From Cyanobacteria bacterium UBA8803 (GTDB lineage: Bacteria; Cyanobacteriota; Cyanobacteriia; Cyanobacteriales; Coleofasciculaceae), in the NCBI GenBank assembly GCA_003505715.1, contig DNXU01000367.1, positions 43,697 through 50,411 of the forward strand: a stretch of 6,715 bases of DNA. Reading direction: 5' to 3'. Within the stretch, counting starts at the first letter, position 1. Every line of letters starts with the position of its first letter. The notes below the pieces were generated by a model. That model was not told the DNA's origin. It ran no database searches and saw nothing but the letters and a program-made list of their open reading frames with translations. Both the position numbers and the translations under genes were made by a program. Shown here in pieces: positions 1 to 4,994 of this stretch.

Positions 1-35
1 GGATGAAGGATGAAGGATGAAGTAGGAGGGACGAA
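1..35. repeat. Heptanucleotide tandem repeat (GGATGAA)
   Basis: Three exact GGATGAA units (1-21) are followed in the same 7-base register by degenerate units GTAGGAG and GGACGAA. The array begins at the window edge, so it probably continues to the left. Its period and intergenic position match the STRR repeats of filamentous cyanobacteria. I see no coding potential here. Confidence 0.8.
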
Positions 36-85
36 GAGGACAACAATTTTCATGATGACTCCATTGCTATCTCTTGTGCTTTATC

Positions 86-106
86 CCATGAACCATGAAC
101 CATAAA
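86..106. repeat. Heptanucleotide tandem repeat (CCATGAA)
   Basis: Two exact CCATGAA units and one CCATAAA unit lie in tandem, followed by a partial CCA. The array ends 8 bases before the plsC stop codon, so it would be in the 3' untranslated part of the plsC transcript. It differs in sequence from the GGATGAA array 50 bases away but has the same period. No classical U-tract terminator is visible here. Confidence 0.75.
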
Positions 107-114
107 CCAGCCTG

Positions 115-891
115 CTAGTCTCGATCCAATTTGGTCATTGCAATTTCTAGGTCACTCGTTAGCTGTTGGGCGCTTTTTTTAGTTGACTTGGTGGAATAGT
201 TGGCTACATTTAAGGGAGTGCCGATGTTGATTTTGACATCACAGCCCCAGTGCGGTATGGGGTGGCTGTAACGAATGCTAATGGGTACAATTTTCAGCTC
301 GACTCCCGGTTGGCTAGATTCTACTTGTAGGGCAATCCGAGCCATACCTGGTTTTAGGGGGTTAATTTGACCGTGCCTGTAAATATTGCCTTCCGGAAAC
401 ATGACCATTGCTTCCCCATCGCGCAGGAGTTCCACACTGTGGCGGATAGTACTAACCCCTAGTTGCTTCGTATTTACTGGAAATCCACCCACACGTCTGA
501 GCAACCAGCCTTGTAGACCTTTCATTTCATCTTGTGAAATCATAAAGCGCAAGTTCCGCCCAGTGACTGGTTTTCCGGCAGCGTAAACCATAACCAACCC
601 ATCCCAACGAGAGCGATGGGTGGGAGCTAAGATGACTGAGCCTGTCTTGGGGATATTTTCTTGTCCAGTTACTTGCAGCCGACGGAAGTAAAGCGGCAGG
701 AGCAGATAACGTCCTAAGGAGTCGAGAAAAGGGGTTAACCACCGGGAAACACGGGAGGTAACGGGAACTACTTTGGCCGAAGTTGCTGTCTGGGAAGTTG
801 TTTCTACTACTGTGGTGAGAGTTTGGATTTGTTCGCGGGCTTGGAGCTGCATCATGGGGGATTGAGTTTTTTGACTATTCCGAATCTCCAC
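115..891 (-). CDS. plsC: 1-acyl-sn-glycerol-3-phosphate acyltransferase (PlsC family)
   Basis: This 258-residue protein probably transfers an acyl chain to lysophosphatidic acid to give phosphatidic acid, the second acylation of glycerolipid synthesis at the membrane. The acyltransferase signature H-x4-D is seen as H92 R S R W D97, and the acceptor-binding motif as FPEG at 165-168, followed by NIYR. A GGFPVN segment at 135-140 occupies the usual place of motif II. A hydrophobic stretch lies near 62-69. The first 50 or so residues are rich in Q, S and T and look like a poorly conserved extension. The start is GTG at 891, preceded by AAGG about 7 bases upstream; the next candidates are consecutive ATGs at codons 13 and 14, which lack a Shine-Dalgarno sequence. 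It lies downstream of fabD and tadA on the same strand, 203 bases after tadA, so it may have its own promoter. Substrate preference cannot be read from the sequence; another lysophospholipid acyltransferase of the family is possible. Confidence 0.9.
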   Translation of the reverse strand: MEIRNSQKTQSPMMQLQAREQIQTLTTVVETTSQTATSAKVVPVTSRVSRWLTPFLDSLGRYLLLPLYFRRLQVTGQENIPKTGSVILAPTHRSRWDGLVMVYAAGKPVTGRNLRFMISQDEMKGLQGWLLRRVGGFPVNTKQLGVSTIRHSVELLRDGEAMVMFPEGNIYRHGQINPLKPGMARIALQVESSQPGVELKIVPISIRYSHPIPHWGCDVKINIGTPLNVANYSTKSTKKSAQQLTSDLEIAMTKLDRD

Positions 892-962
892 TTTTACCTT
901 ATGGGGTCTAACACCTCATGTCTTCTGCTTAGGGGACAGTTCTATCGGTGTCATGAGGAGTG

Positions 963-997
963 GGGAATAGGAAATAGGAAATAGGGAATAGGGAATA
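963..997. repeat. Heptanucleotide tandem repeat (GGRAATA)
   Basis: Five contiguous heptamers alternate between GGGAATA and GGAAATA, followed by a decayed GATAGGG-like unit. The array lies in the tadA-plsC gap, about 70-105 bases upstream of the plsC start. It is a third array sequence with the same 7-base period seen elsewhere in the window. Confidence 0.85.
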
Positions 998-1021
998 GAT
1001 AGGGCGTGGAGTGTTGGTCAA

Positions 1022-1068
1022 TTTTATAGCAACCGCCAAGGTGGTTAGGACGTTCTTAATTGCTAAAA
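1022..1068. repeat. Nested-hairpin intergenic element, possible dispersed repeat
   Basis: Outer arms TAGCAA (1027-1032) and TTGCTA (1060-1065) are complementary. Inside them AACCGCCAAGGTGGTT (1031-1046) is itself a near-perfect hairpin with one G-T pair and a tight loop. The layout, flanked by TTTTA/TAAAA-type ends, resembles a small dispersed palindromic repeat or MITE-like element. From memory, similar segments recur between genes in filamentous cyanobacteria, but I cannot confirm this here. It lies 27 bases or more downstream of the tadA stop, so in the transcript it could also act as a terminator or processing hairpin. Confidence 0.5.
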
Positions 1069-1094
1069 CCATTGCTTTTCTTGGCTTCTATCTT

Positions 1095-1574
1095 CTACCT
1101 TCTGCCTTCAAACCAAGATTGAAGTTGTTCTCGGCAGGCAGATTCCATAATTCCAGCCAGGACTGGCAATCTGTGATTGGAACAGGCGCTGTCAGGAATG
1201 TTGGCAGTAGTACGGATCGTGCCAGTTTTGGGATCGTCTACTCCGTAGACGAGAAGGCCCAACCGCGCCAGGACGATCGCTCCAGCACACATGGGGCAGG
1301 GTTCTAGGGTAACGTAGAGAGTGCAGTCATTGAGATGCCAGGTTTGCAGCGCTTGACCTGCCGCACGCAGAGCCAGAATTTCTGCATGAGCTGTGGGGTC
1401 TTTATCTCGTTCGCGTCGATTTTCGGCGGTTGCTACCAGGTTACCGTTACCGTCAACGATTGCAGCACCTACTGGTACTTCTCCTGCTTCCCCAGCTGAT
1501 TGGGCAAGGGCGATCGCTTGACTCATCCAGTGTACGTGAACCTGGTAAGCCGCTTCATCAATGGGAGGTAACAT
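1095..1574 (-). CDS. tadA: tRNA-specific adenosine deaminase TadA
   Basis: This 159-residue cytidine-deaminase-fold enzyme converts A34 to inosine in the wobble position of tRNA-Arg(ACG), letting one tRNA read several CGN codons. The zinc site is visible: H63-A-E65 (ligand and proton shuttle, within PTAHAE) and P92-C93-P-M-C96 (two zinc cysteines). The NRRERDKDP stretch before HAE and the DPKTGT segment at 114-119 are typical of TadA rather than of guanine or cytosine deaminases. The length is close to that of E. coli TadA (about 167). The start is ATG at 1574, with the substrate-side helix HWMSQAIALA near residue 15; no strong Shine-Dalgarno is seen. It sits between fabD and plsC on the same strand, 114 bases after fabD. 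Oddly, its last five residues (FEGRR) and stop are encoded by a copy of an intergenic repeat, so the C-terminal tail may have been rewritten by repeat insertion. Confidence 0.95.
   Translation of the reverse strand: MLPPIDEAAYQVHVHWMSQAIALAQSAGEAGEVPVGAAIVDGNGNLVATAENRRERDKDPTAHAEILALRAAGQALQTWHLNDCTLYVTLEPCPMCAGAIVLARLGLLVYGVDDPKTGTIRTTANIPDSACSNHRLPVLAGIMESACREQLQSWFEGRR
1098..1112 (-). repeat. Repeat copy forming the tadA 3' end (arm 1)
   Basis: Read on the minus strand this is TTTGAAGGCAGAAGG, a run based on GGCAGAA that continues as TAGAAGATAGAAG after the gene. It encodes FEGRR just before the tadA stop. Its perfect inverted copy lies at 1586-1600, on the other side of tadA. Confidence 0.8.
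1274..1280. other. Seven-base HIP1-like core in tadA
   Basis: CGATCGC here matches seven of the eight bases of the HIP1 palindrome, with A in place of the first G. It may be a decayed copy. It is inside the tadA zinc-motif region and is given low weight. Confidence 0.3.
1510..1517. repeat. HIP1 octamer in tadA
   Basis: An exact GCGATCGC palindrome, read in the tadA frame as part of the codons for A-I-A (residues 20-22), in the N-terminal helix. Confidence 0.85.
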
Positions 1575-1585
1575 TTAGTTAGTGC

Positions 1586-1600
1586 TTTGAAGGCAGAAGG
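1586..1600 (+). repeat. Repeat copy upstream of tadA (arm 2)
   Basis: TTTGAAGGCAGAAGG on the plus strand is the exact inverted copy of 1098-1112. The two copies bracket tadA with nearly 475 bases between them. This copy starts 12 bases upstream of the tadA start codon, in its leader. Related degenerate units follow: GGCTTCTATGCAGGA (1614-1628) resembles GGCCTCTACGCAGGT (1684-1698), which overlaps the fabD stop codon. Confidence 0.8.
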
Positions 1601-1648
1601 CTCCTATCCAAAAGGCTTCTATGCAGGAAGCAGGAGTTCAGCAGTTCA

Positions 1649-1675
1649 GTTGGGTTGAGGGGAGCGACACCCAAC
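1649..1675 (-). terminator. Stem-loop downstream of fabD
   Basis: The arms GTTGGGT (1649-1655) and ACCCAAC (1669-1675) are perfectly complementary, with a 13-base loop. The hairpin lies 14 bases after the fabD stop and before tadA. No U-tract follows on the minus strand, so it may attenuate, stabilise or process the transcript rather than end it. Confidence 0.4.
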
Positions 1676-1688
1676 GTACAAATGGCCT

Positions 1689-2570
1689 CTACGCAGGTAA
1701 CTCGGCTAGACCACCAATATTTTCCAGCGCTAAGTTAGGGCACATCCGTTTAATCAAACCTGTAAGTACCTTACCAGGGCCAATTTCCACCACTTTTTCT
1801 ATCCCTTCCTCCGGCAACTGCAACGAAATTTCTCGCCAGCGCACGCTGCCTGTCATCTGACGCTGGAGGCGATCTTTTAAGACAGACGCTTCGACTACTG
1901 CGACAGGTTCGACATTGGATATTAATGGCACTTGGGCATTGGCAAAGGGAACAGACTCTAAAACCTGCTGAAATTCTGCTGCTGCCAGTGCCATAAAAGG
2001 TGAGTGAAAGGCACCCGATACGTTCAACCGCACTACCCGCTTGGCTTTTACCTTATTCAGTAGGGCTTCTACTGCCGTTGGTGTTCCGGAAATCACGACT
2101 TGAGCTGGACTGTTATCATTAGCTAGCACTACATCATCCGCCTGCTGGATTTGTTGGTCAAGCTGTTCGCGGTCAAACCCAATTAAAGCTGCCATCATCC
2201 CCCCAGCAGCACTATCCATCAGTTCTGCACGGCGCTTGACGAGACTTAACCCAACCTCGAACTCAAAAACGCCAGCAGCATAAAGTGCCACATATTCTCC
2301 CAGGCTGTGACCCGCTACCAGATCGGGTTGATGTCCCCTTTTCCGCATCAAGTCAGCCAGAATACTTTCTACAACATAGAGACTCGGCTGAGTGTAAAGA
2401 GTGCGGGAAAGTTTGTCTTCCTGAGATTGGCAAATGTCGAGAACGTCCCAGCCTAAGAGTTCCTGAGCTTGCTCAAATTTAGCTTTAGCGATCGCCTCTC
2501 CCGCTAAATCTACTCCCATACCGATAGCTTGAGAACCCTGTCCGGGAAACACCCATGCGGTTTTAGTCAT
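1689..2570 (-). CDS. fabD: Malonyl-CoA:acyl carrier protein transacylase
   Basis: FabD moves the malonyl group from CoA to the phosphopantetheine arm of acyl carrier protein, supplying the extender unit for type II fatty acid synthesis in the cytoplasm. The 293-residue length is normal for single-domain FabD. Visible motifs are FPGQGSQ (8-14), the TQPSLY segment (60-65), the nucleophile elbow GHSLGEY (87-93) with S89, R114 for carboxylate binding, the general-base histidine H189 in GAFHSPFM, and the closing EIGPGKVLTGL (262-272). The ATG at 2570 places GQGSQ near residue 10, as usual. No good Shine-Dalgarno is present: the leader just upstream is a GTTGTTG-type array, which reads CAACAAC on the coding strand. 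In many cyanobacteria fabD follows plsX and fabH; here the upstream neighbour is the divergent glmU, so fabD heads its own transcript, followed by tadA 114 bases downstream. A trans-AT polyketide acyltransferase is unlikely given the housekeeping context. Confidence 0.96.
   Translation of the reverse strand: MTKTAWVFPGQGSQAIGMGVDLAGEAIAKAKFEQAQELLGWDVLDICQSQEDKLSRTLYTQPSLYVVESILADLMRKRGHQPDLVAGHSLGEYVALYAAGVFEFEVGLSLVKRRAELMDSAAGGMMAALIGFDREQLDQQIQQADDVVLANDNSPAQVVISGTPTAVEALLNKVKAKRVVRLNVSGAFHSPFMALAAAEFQQVLESVPFANAQVPLISNVEPVAVVEASVLKDRLQRQMTGSVRWREISLQLPEEGIEKVVEIGPGKVLTGLIKRMCPNLALENIGGLAELPA
2488..2495. repeat. HIP1 octamer in fabD
   Basis: An exact GCGATCGC palindrome, read in the fabD frame within codons 25-28 (E-A-I-A). 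It lies between the GQGSQ motif and the first helix repeats of the protein. Confidence 0.85.
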
Positions 2571-2572
2571 TC

Positions 2573-2600
2573 GTTGTTGGTTGTTGGTTGTTAGTTGTTG
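2573..2600. repeat. Heptanucleotide tandem repeat (GTTGTTG) in the fabD leader
   Basis: Four contiguous heptamers: GTTGTTG, GTTGTTG, GTTGTTA, GTTGTTG. The array begins 3 bases from the fabD start codon and would be transcribed as CAACAAC-type sequence in the fabD 5' untranslated region, occupying the place where a Shine-Dalgarno sequence would normally be. Confidence 0.85.
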
Positions 2601-2613
2601 ATTTTTAGAGATC

Positions 2614-2630
2614 TGGGATTCATTATCCCA
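2614..2630. promoter_or_regulatory. 17-bp palindrome in the fabD-glmU divergent region
   Basis: TGGGATTCATTATCCCA has perfect 6-base arms (TGGGAT and ATCCCA) around 5 bases. On the minus strand it contains GATAAT, a possible -10 element for fabD placed about 52 bases before the ATG. The palindrome could therefore be an operator over the fabD promoter. No convincing -35 box is visible and no regulator can be assigned. Confidence 0.35.
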
Positions 2631-2651
2631 CTCCCCCTCACCCCTCTTCTG

Positions 2652-2678
2652 TTGTTTGAGGGACGCAAATGCTATTAT
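2652..2678 (+). promoter_or_regulatory. Candidate glmU promoter
   Basis: TATTAT (2673-2678) is a plausible -10 element, with TTGTTT (2652-2657) at a short 15-base spacing as a weak -35. A start of transcription near 2685 would give a leader of about 40 bases before the glmU ATG. The match is modest and other placements are possible. Confidence 0.3.
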
Positions 2679-2724
2679 CGGTTAGCGAAAATTAACAGAG
2701 CAGCAGATAGCCGATAGCTGAATC

Positions 2725-4092
2725 ATGGTTGCAGTAGCGATTTTAGCGGCAGGGAAAGGGACAAGGATGAAATCTGACCTCCCTAAGGTCTGCCACAATT
2801 TGGGTTCAATTTCAATGGTTGAACGAGTGCTTCATAGCTGTTTGGCTATTGAACCCGAACGGTGTTTAGTGATTGTTGGCTATCAGGCCCAACGAGTGCG
2901 AGAGTCTCTCTCAGGGTTTGGAGGTCTAGAATTTGTCGAACAGACCGAACAACTGGGAACAGGTCATGCCGTGCAACAACTGCTGCCACACCTAGAAGGA
3001 TTTACTGGCGACTTGTTGGTCTTAAATGGGGATGTTCCCCTATTGCGACCGAGTACTATTAGACAGCTATTGGAGACCCATCAAGCTAATCAGAATGATG
3101 CAACTCTCCTGACTGCCCAATTACCCAATCCCCAAGGTTACGGGCGGGTTTTTTGTGATGGTCAAAATCTTTTAAAAGAAATTGTAGAGGATCGGGACTG
3201 CACACCTGACCAAAAGCAGAATCAGCGAATTAATGCTGGTGTCTATTGCTTTAATTGGCTGCAACTGGCCAAAGTCCTGCCGGAACTCAAGGCCAATAAT
3301 GACCAAAAGGAGTATTACCTCACAGACGCCGTTAACTACCTAGAACCTGTAATGGCAGTGGATGTTGAAGATTACCAAGAAATTCTTGGCATTAATGACC
3401 GCAAACAGTTAGCAACGGCTTACCAGATTTTGCAAACGCGGGTGAAAGATGCCTGGATGAGGGCGGGAGTAACATTAATTGATCCCGATAGCATCACTAT
3501 TGAGGATACGGTGGAACTGCAACCTGATGTAATTGTTGAACCCCAAACCCATCTCCGGGGTAAAACAGCAATTGGTTCGGGCAGTCGCATTGGGCCGGGG
3601 AGTTTGATTGAAAATAGTCAGTTGGGACAGAACGTAACTGTCCTGTATTCGGTGGTGAGTGATTCTCAAGTCCAAGATGGTACTAGGATTGGCCCTTACG
3701 CTCATTTGAGGGGTCATGTAGAGGTAGGAGAGTCCTGCCGCATCGGTAATTTTGTAGAACTGAAAAATGCTCAGATTGGCGCTCGCACCAATGTGGCTCA
3801 CCTCTCTTATTTAGGAGATGCCAAGCTGGGTAATCGGGTGAATATTGGTGCTGGTACGATTACGGCCAATTACGATGGGGTGAAAAAGCATCGCACTGAA
3901 ATTGGCGATCGCTCTAAGACGGGTTCTAATAGTGTCTTGGTAGCACCCATAACCTTGGGCGAAGATGTGACCGTAGCGGCAGGTTCGGTGGTCACTGAGG
4001 ATGTCACCAATGATTGCTTAGTAATTGCACGGGCGAGGCAAGTAATTAAACCTGGTTGGCAGTTAAAGTCTATTGTTAAGCCACAGGAATAG
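2725..4092 (+). CDS. glmU: Bifunctional GlmU: glucosamine-1-P acetyltransferase / GlcNAc-1-P uridylyltransferase
   Basis: GlmU acetylates glucosamine-1-phosphate and then couples it to UTP, giving UDP-GlcNAc for peptidoglycan and envelope glycans. Both halves are complete in 455 residues, the usual length. The N-terminal Rossmann-like uridylyltransferase (about 1-230) shows LAAGKGTRM (7-15), P20-K21, QLGTGHA (77-82 region), the metal-binding NGD with D103, INAGVY with N170, and GIND with N224. The C-terminal left-handed beta-helix (about 250-445) has I-G-x-x-x hexapeptide turns and the acetyltransferase residues R329 (AHLRGH), K347 (VELKNA), H359 (AHLSYLGD), N382 and Y383 (TANYDG), matching the E. 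coli enzyme with an offset of about four. The start at 2725 puts the nucleotide-binding loop at the very N terminus, as in the family; no strong Shine-Dalgarno is seen. It diverges from fabD and ends just before a strong hairpin, so it is probably monocistronic. Confidence 0.98.
   Translation: MVAVAILAAGKGTRMKSDLPKVCHNLGSISMVERVLHSCLAIEPERCLVIVGYQAQRVRESLSGFGGLEFVEQTEQLGTGHAVQQLLPHLEGFTGDLLVLNGDVPLLRPSTIRQLLETHQANQNDATLLTAQLPNPQGYGRVFCDGQNLLKEIVEDRDCTPDQKQNQRINAGVYCFNWLQLAKVLPELKANNDQKEYYLTDAVNYLEPVMAVDVEDYQEILGINDRKQLATAYQILQTRVKDAWMRAGVTLIDPDSITIEDTVELQPDVIVEPQTHLRGKTAIGSGSRIGPGSLIENSQLGQNVTVLYSVVSDSQVQDGTRIGPYAHLRGHVEVGESCRIGNFVELKNAQIGARTNVAHLSYLGDAKLGNRVNIGAGTITANYDGVKKHRTEIGDRSKTGSNSVLVAPITLGEDVTVAAGSVVTEDVTNDCLVIARARQVIKPGWQLKSIVKPQE
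3905..3912. repeat. HIP1 octamer in glmU
   Basis: An exact GCGATCGC palindrome in codons for G-D-R of GDRS (residues 394-397), in the beta-helix domain. Confidence 0.85.
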
Positions 4093-4105
4093 AGAGTAAC
4101 CCATC

Positions 4106-4145
4106 TCATAAGTTGTTGCATTTGTCAATAGGCAACAACTTGTGA
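4106..4145 (+). terminator. Strong hairpin downstream of glmU
   Basis: The arms TCATAAGTTGTTGC (4106-4119) and GCAACAACTTGTGA (4132-4145) pair over 14 positions with a single T-G wobble, around a 12-base loop. The stem begins 14 bases after the glmU stop. The right arm is followed by AACAATTGG rather than a U-tract, so it is not a textbook intrinsic terminator, but its position fits the 3' end of the glmU transcript and separates it from the next gene. Confidence 0.6.
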
Positions 4146-4171
4146 AACAATTGGCGTGAGACCATGCAGCT

Positions 4172-4177
4172 GGAGGT
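4172..4177 (+). promoter_or_regulatory. Shine-Dalgarno of the PEBP-family gene
   Basis: GGAGGT lies 6 bases upstream of the ATG at 4184. It is the strongest ribosome binding site in the window and fixes this start over the ATG at codon 5 (4196), which is too far from it. Confidence 0.8.
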
Positions 4178-4183
4178 GTTGCC

Positions 4184-4783
4184 ATGCCCGATTCTATGGG
4201 TAGAAGAATTTTTCTCTGGCAAATTATTGATCTATTGGGACTAATAGGACTGTCACTCTCAAGTTGCAGTTCTGCCAGTAATAAATCGACCTCGACACAG
4301 CCTGCTAATACACCTGTTGCAAAGACCATGAACCTAGAGAGTAAAGCTTTTACGGCTAACGGGATGATTCCATCCTCCTACACCTGTGATGGTGAAGACA
4401 TCTCCCCAGAACTGAGCTGGGACGAACCGCCATCAGGAACCCAAAGCCTAGCTCTAATTATGGATGACCCCGATGCTCCCGGTCGCACTTTTGTCCACTG
4501 GGTTCTCTACGACCTACCCCCTGAAACCCGCCAATTACCTCAAGGCGTCCCCTCCCAAGCTAACTTACCCAGCGGAGGCATCCAAGGCAAAAATGATTTT
4601 GGCAAATTGGGGTATGGTGGCCCTTGTCCCCCAAGCGGTATCCACCGTTACTTTTTCAAACTCTATGCCCTCGATCGCCAATTGGGGCTAAAATCCGGTG
4701 CCGCAAAAGCTCAGCTAGAGGCAGCAATGAGCGGTCATATCGTAGCTAGCGCCGAACTGATCGGGCGTTATTCGCGTGAGTAG
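4184..4783 (+). CDS. PEBP / YbhB-YbcL family protein, probable lipoprotein
   Basis: This 199-residue protein belongs to the phosphatidylethanolamine-binding (Raf kinase inhibitor-like) family. Bacterial members such as E. coli YbhB are about 158 residues and have no firmly assigned reaction. The conserved ligand-pocket segments are seen: MDDPDAP (93-99) followed by FVHWVLYDLP (103-112), and GPCPPSGIHRY (146-156) leading into FFKLYALD. The extra N terminus has R7-R8, a hydrophobic stretch (about 9-27) and a lipobox L25-S-S-C28, then a Ser/Thr-rich linker to about residue 48. This suggests lipid anchoring at C28, with the PEBP domain outside the cytoplasm. An aspartate (D16) inside the hydrophobic stretch is unusual and weakens the signal-peptide call. 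A strong GGAGGT ribosome binding site precedes it. It is separated from glmU by a hairpin and converges on the Mn-catalase gene, so a functional link with either is not shown. Confidence 0.88.
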   Translation: MPDSMGRRIFLWQIIDLLGLIGLSLSSCSSASNKSTSTQPANTPVAKTMNLESKAFTANGMIPSSYTCDGEDISPELSWDEPPSGTQSLALIMDDPDAPGRTFVHWVLYDLPPETRQLPQGVPSQANLPSGGIQGKNDFGKLGYGGPCPPSGIHRYFFKLYALDRQLGLKSGAAKAQLEAAMSGHIVASAELIGRYSRE

Positions 4784-4989
4784 GGAGAGGGAGGGGGATG
4801 AGGGGGTGAGGGAGTGAAGAGGTGAGGGAGTTGGGGGAGTTGGGGAGATGAGAAAGCATTGATAAACAATTATGTTAGTTAGTTCCTGTCTGACCTCACT
4901 ACCTTCATTTCTCTCATCTCCTCACTCCTTTACTCCCTCACTCCCTCACTCTCTCACTCCCTCACTCCCTCACTCCCTCACTCCCTCAC
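4784..4989. repeat. Imperfect purine/pyrimidine inverted repeat between convergent genes
   Basis: A G/A-rich tract on the plus strand (4784-4856) faces a C/T-rich tract (4907-4989), with a 50-base mixed segment between. The closest matches are GGAGATGAGA (4844-4853) against its exact complement at 4912-4921, and GTGAGGGAGTGA (4806-4817) against TCACTCCCTCAC, which occurs several times in the right tract. Transcripts from either side could fold back into a long stem, and the tract strand asymmetry could also allow triplex or slipped structures. It spans the whole gap between the PEBP-family gene and the Mn-catalase gene, so it may serve as a two-way transcription end. Confidence 0.6.
4921..4989. 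repeat. Octanucleotide tandem array (CTCACTCC)
   Basis: Eight full 8-base units run from 4921 to 4984: six exact CTCACTCC and two variants (TTTACTCC, CTCACTCT), followed by a partial CTCAC. The period is 8, unlike the 7-base arrays elsewhere in the window. The array ends 5 bases before the Mn-catalase stop codon. Near-identical units suggest recent expansion and likely length variation between strains. Confidence 0.9.
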
Positions 4990-4994
4990 AACCG

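Noticed and set aside
914..958. CCTCATG and CATGAGG arms upstream of plsC.
   Set aside because: Seven pairs around a 31-base loop are too weak to claim a riboswitch or attenuator, and nothing conserved is recognised.
1011..1307. A plus-strand reading frame of 98 codons across the tadA-plsC gap and the tadA 3' half.
   Set aside because: It runs antisense to the well-supported tadA and through the hairpin element, and its product has no recognisable motif.
2707..2718. GATAGC repeated with one base between, just before glmU.
   Set aside because: Two units of a six-base motif are too few to call an array or an operator.
3475..3801. A minus-strand reading frame of 108 codons inside glmU.
   Set aside because: It is a shadow of the hexapeptide-repeat coding region; its periodic composition reflects the beta-helix codons.
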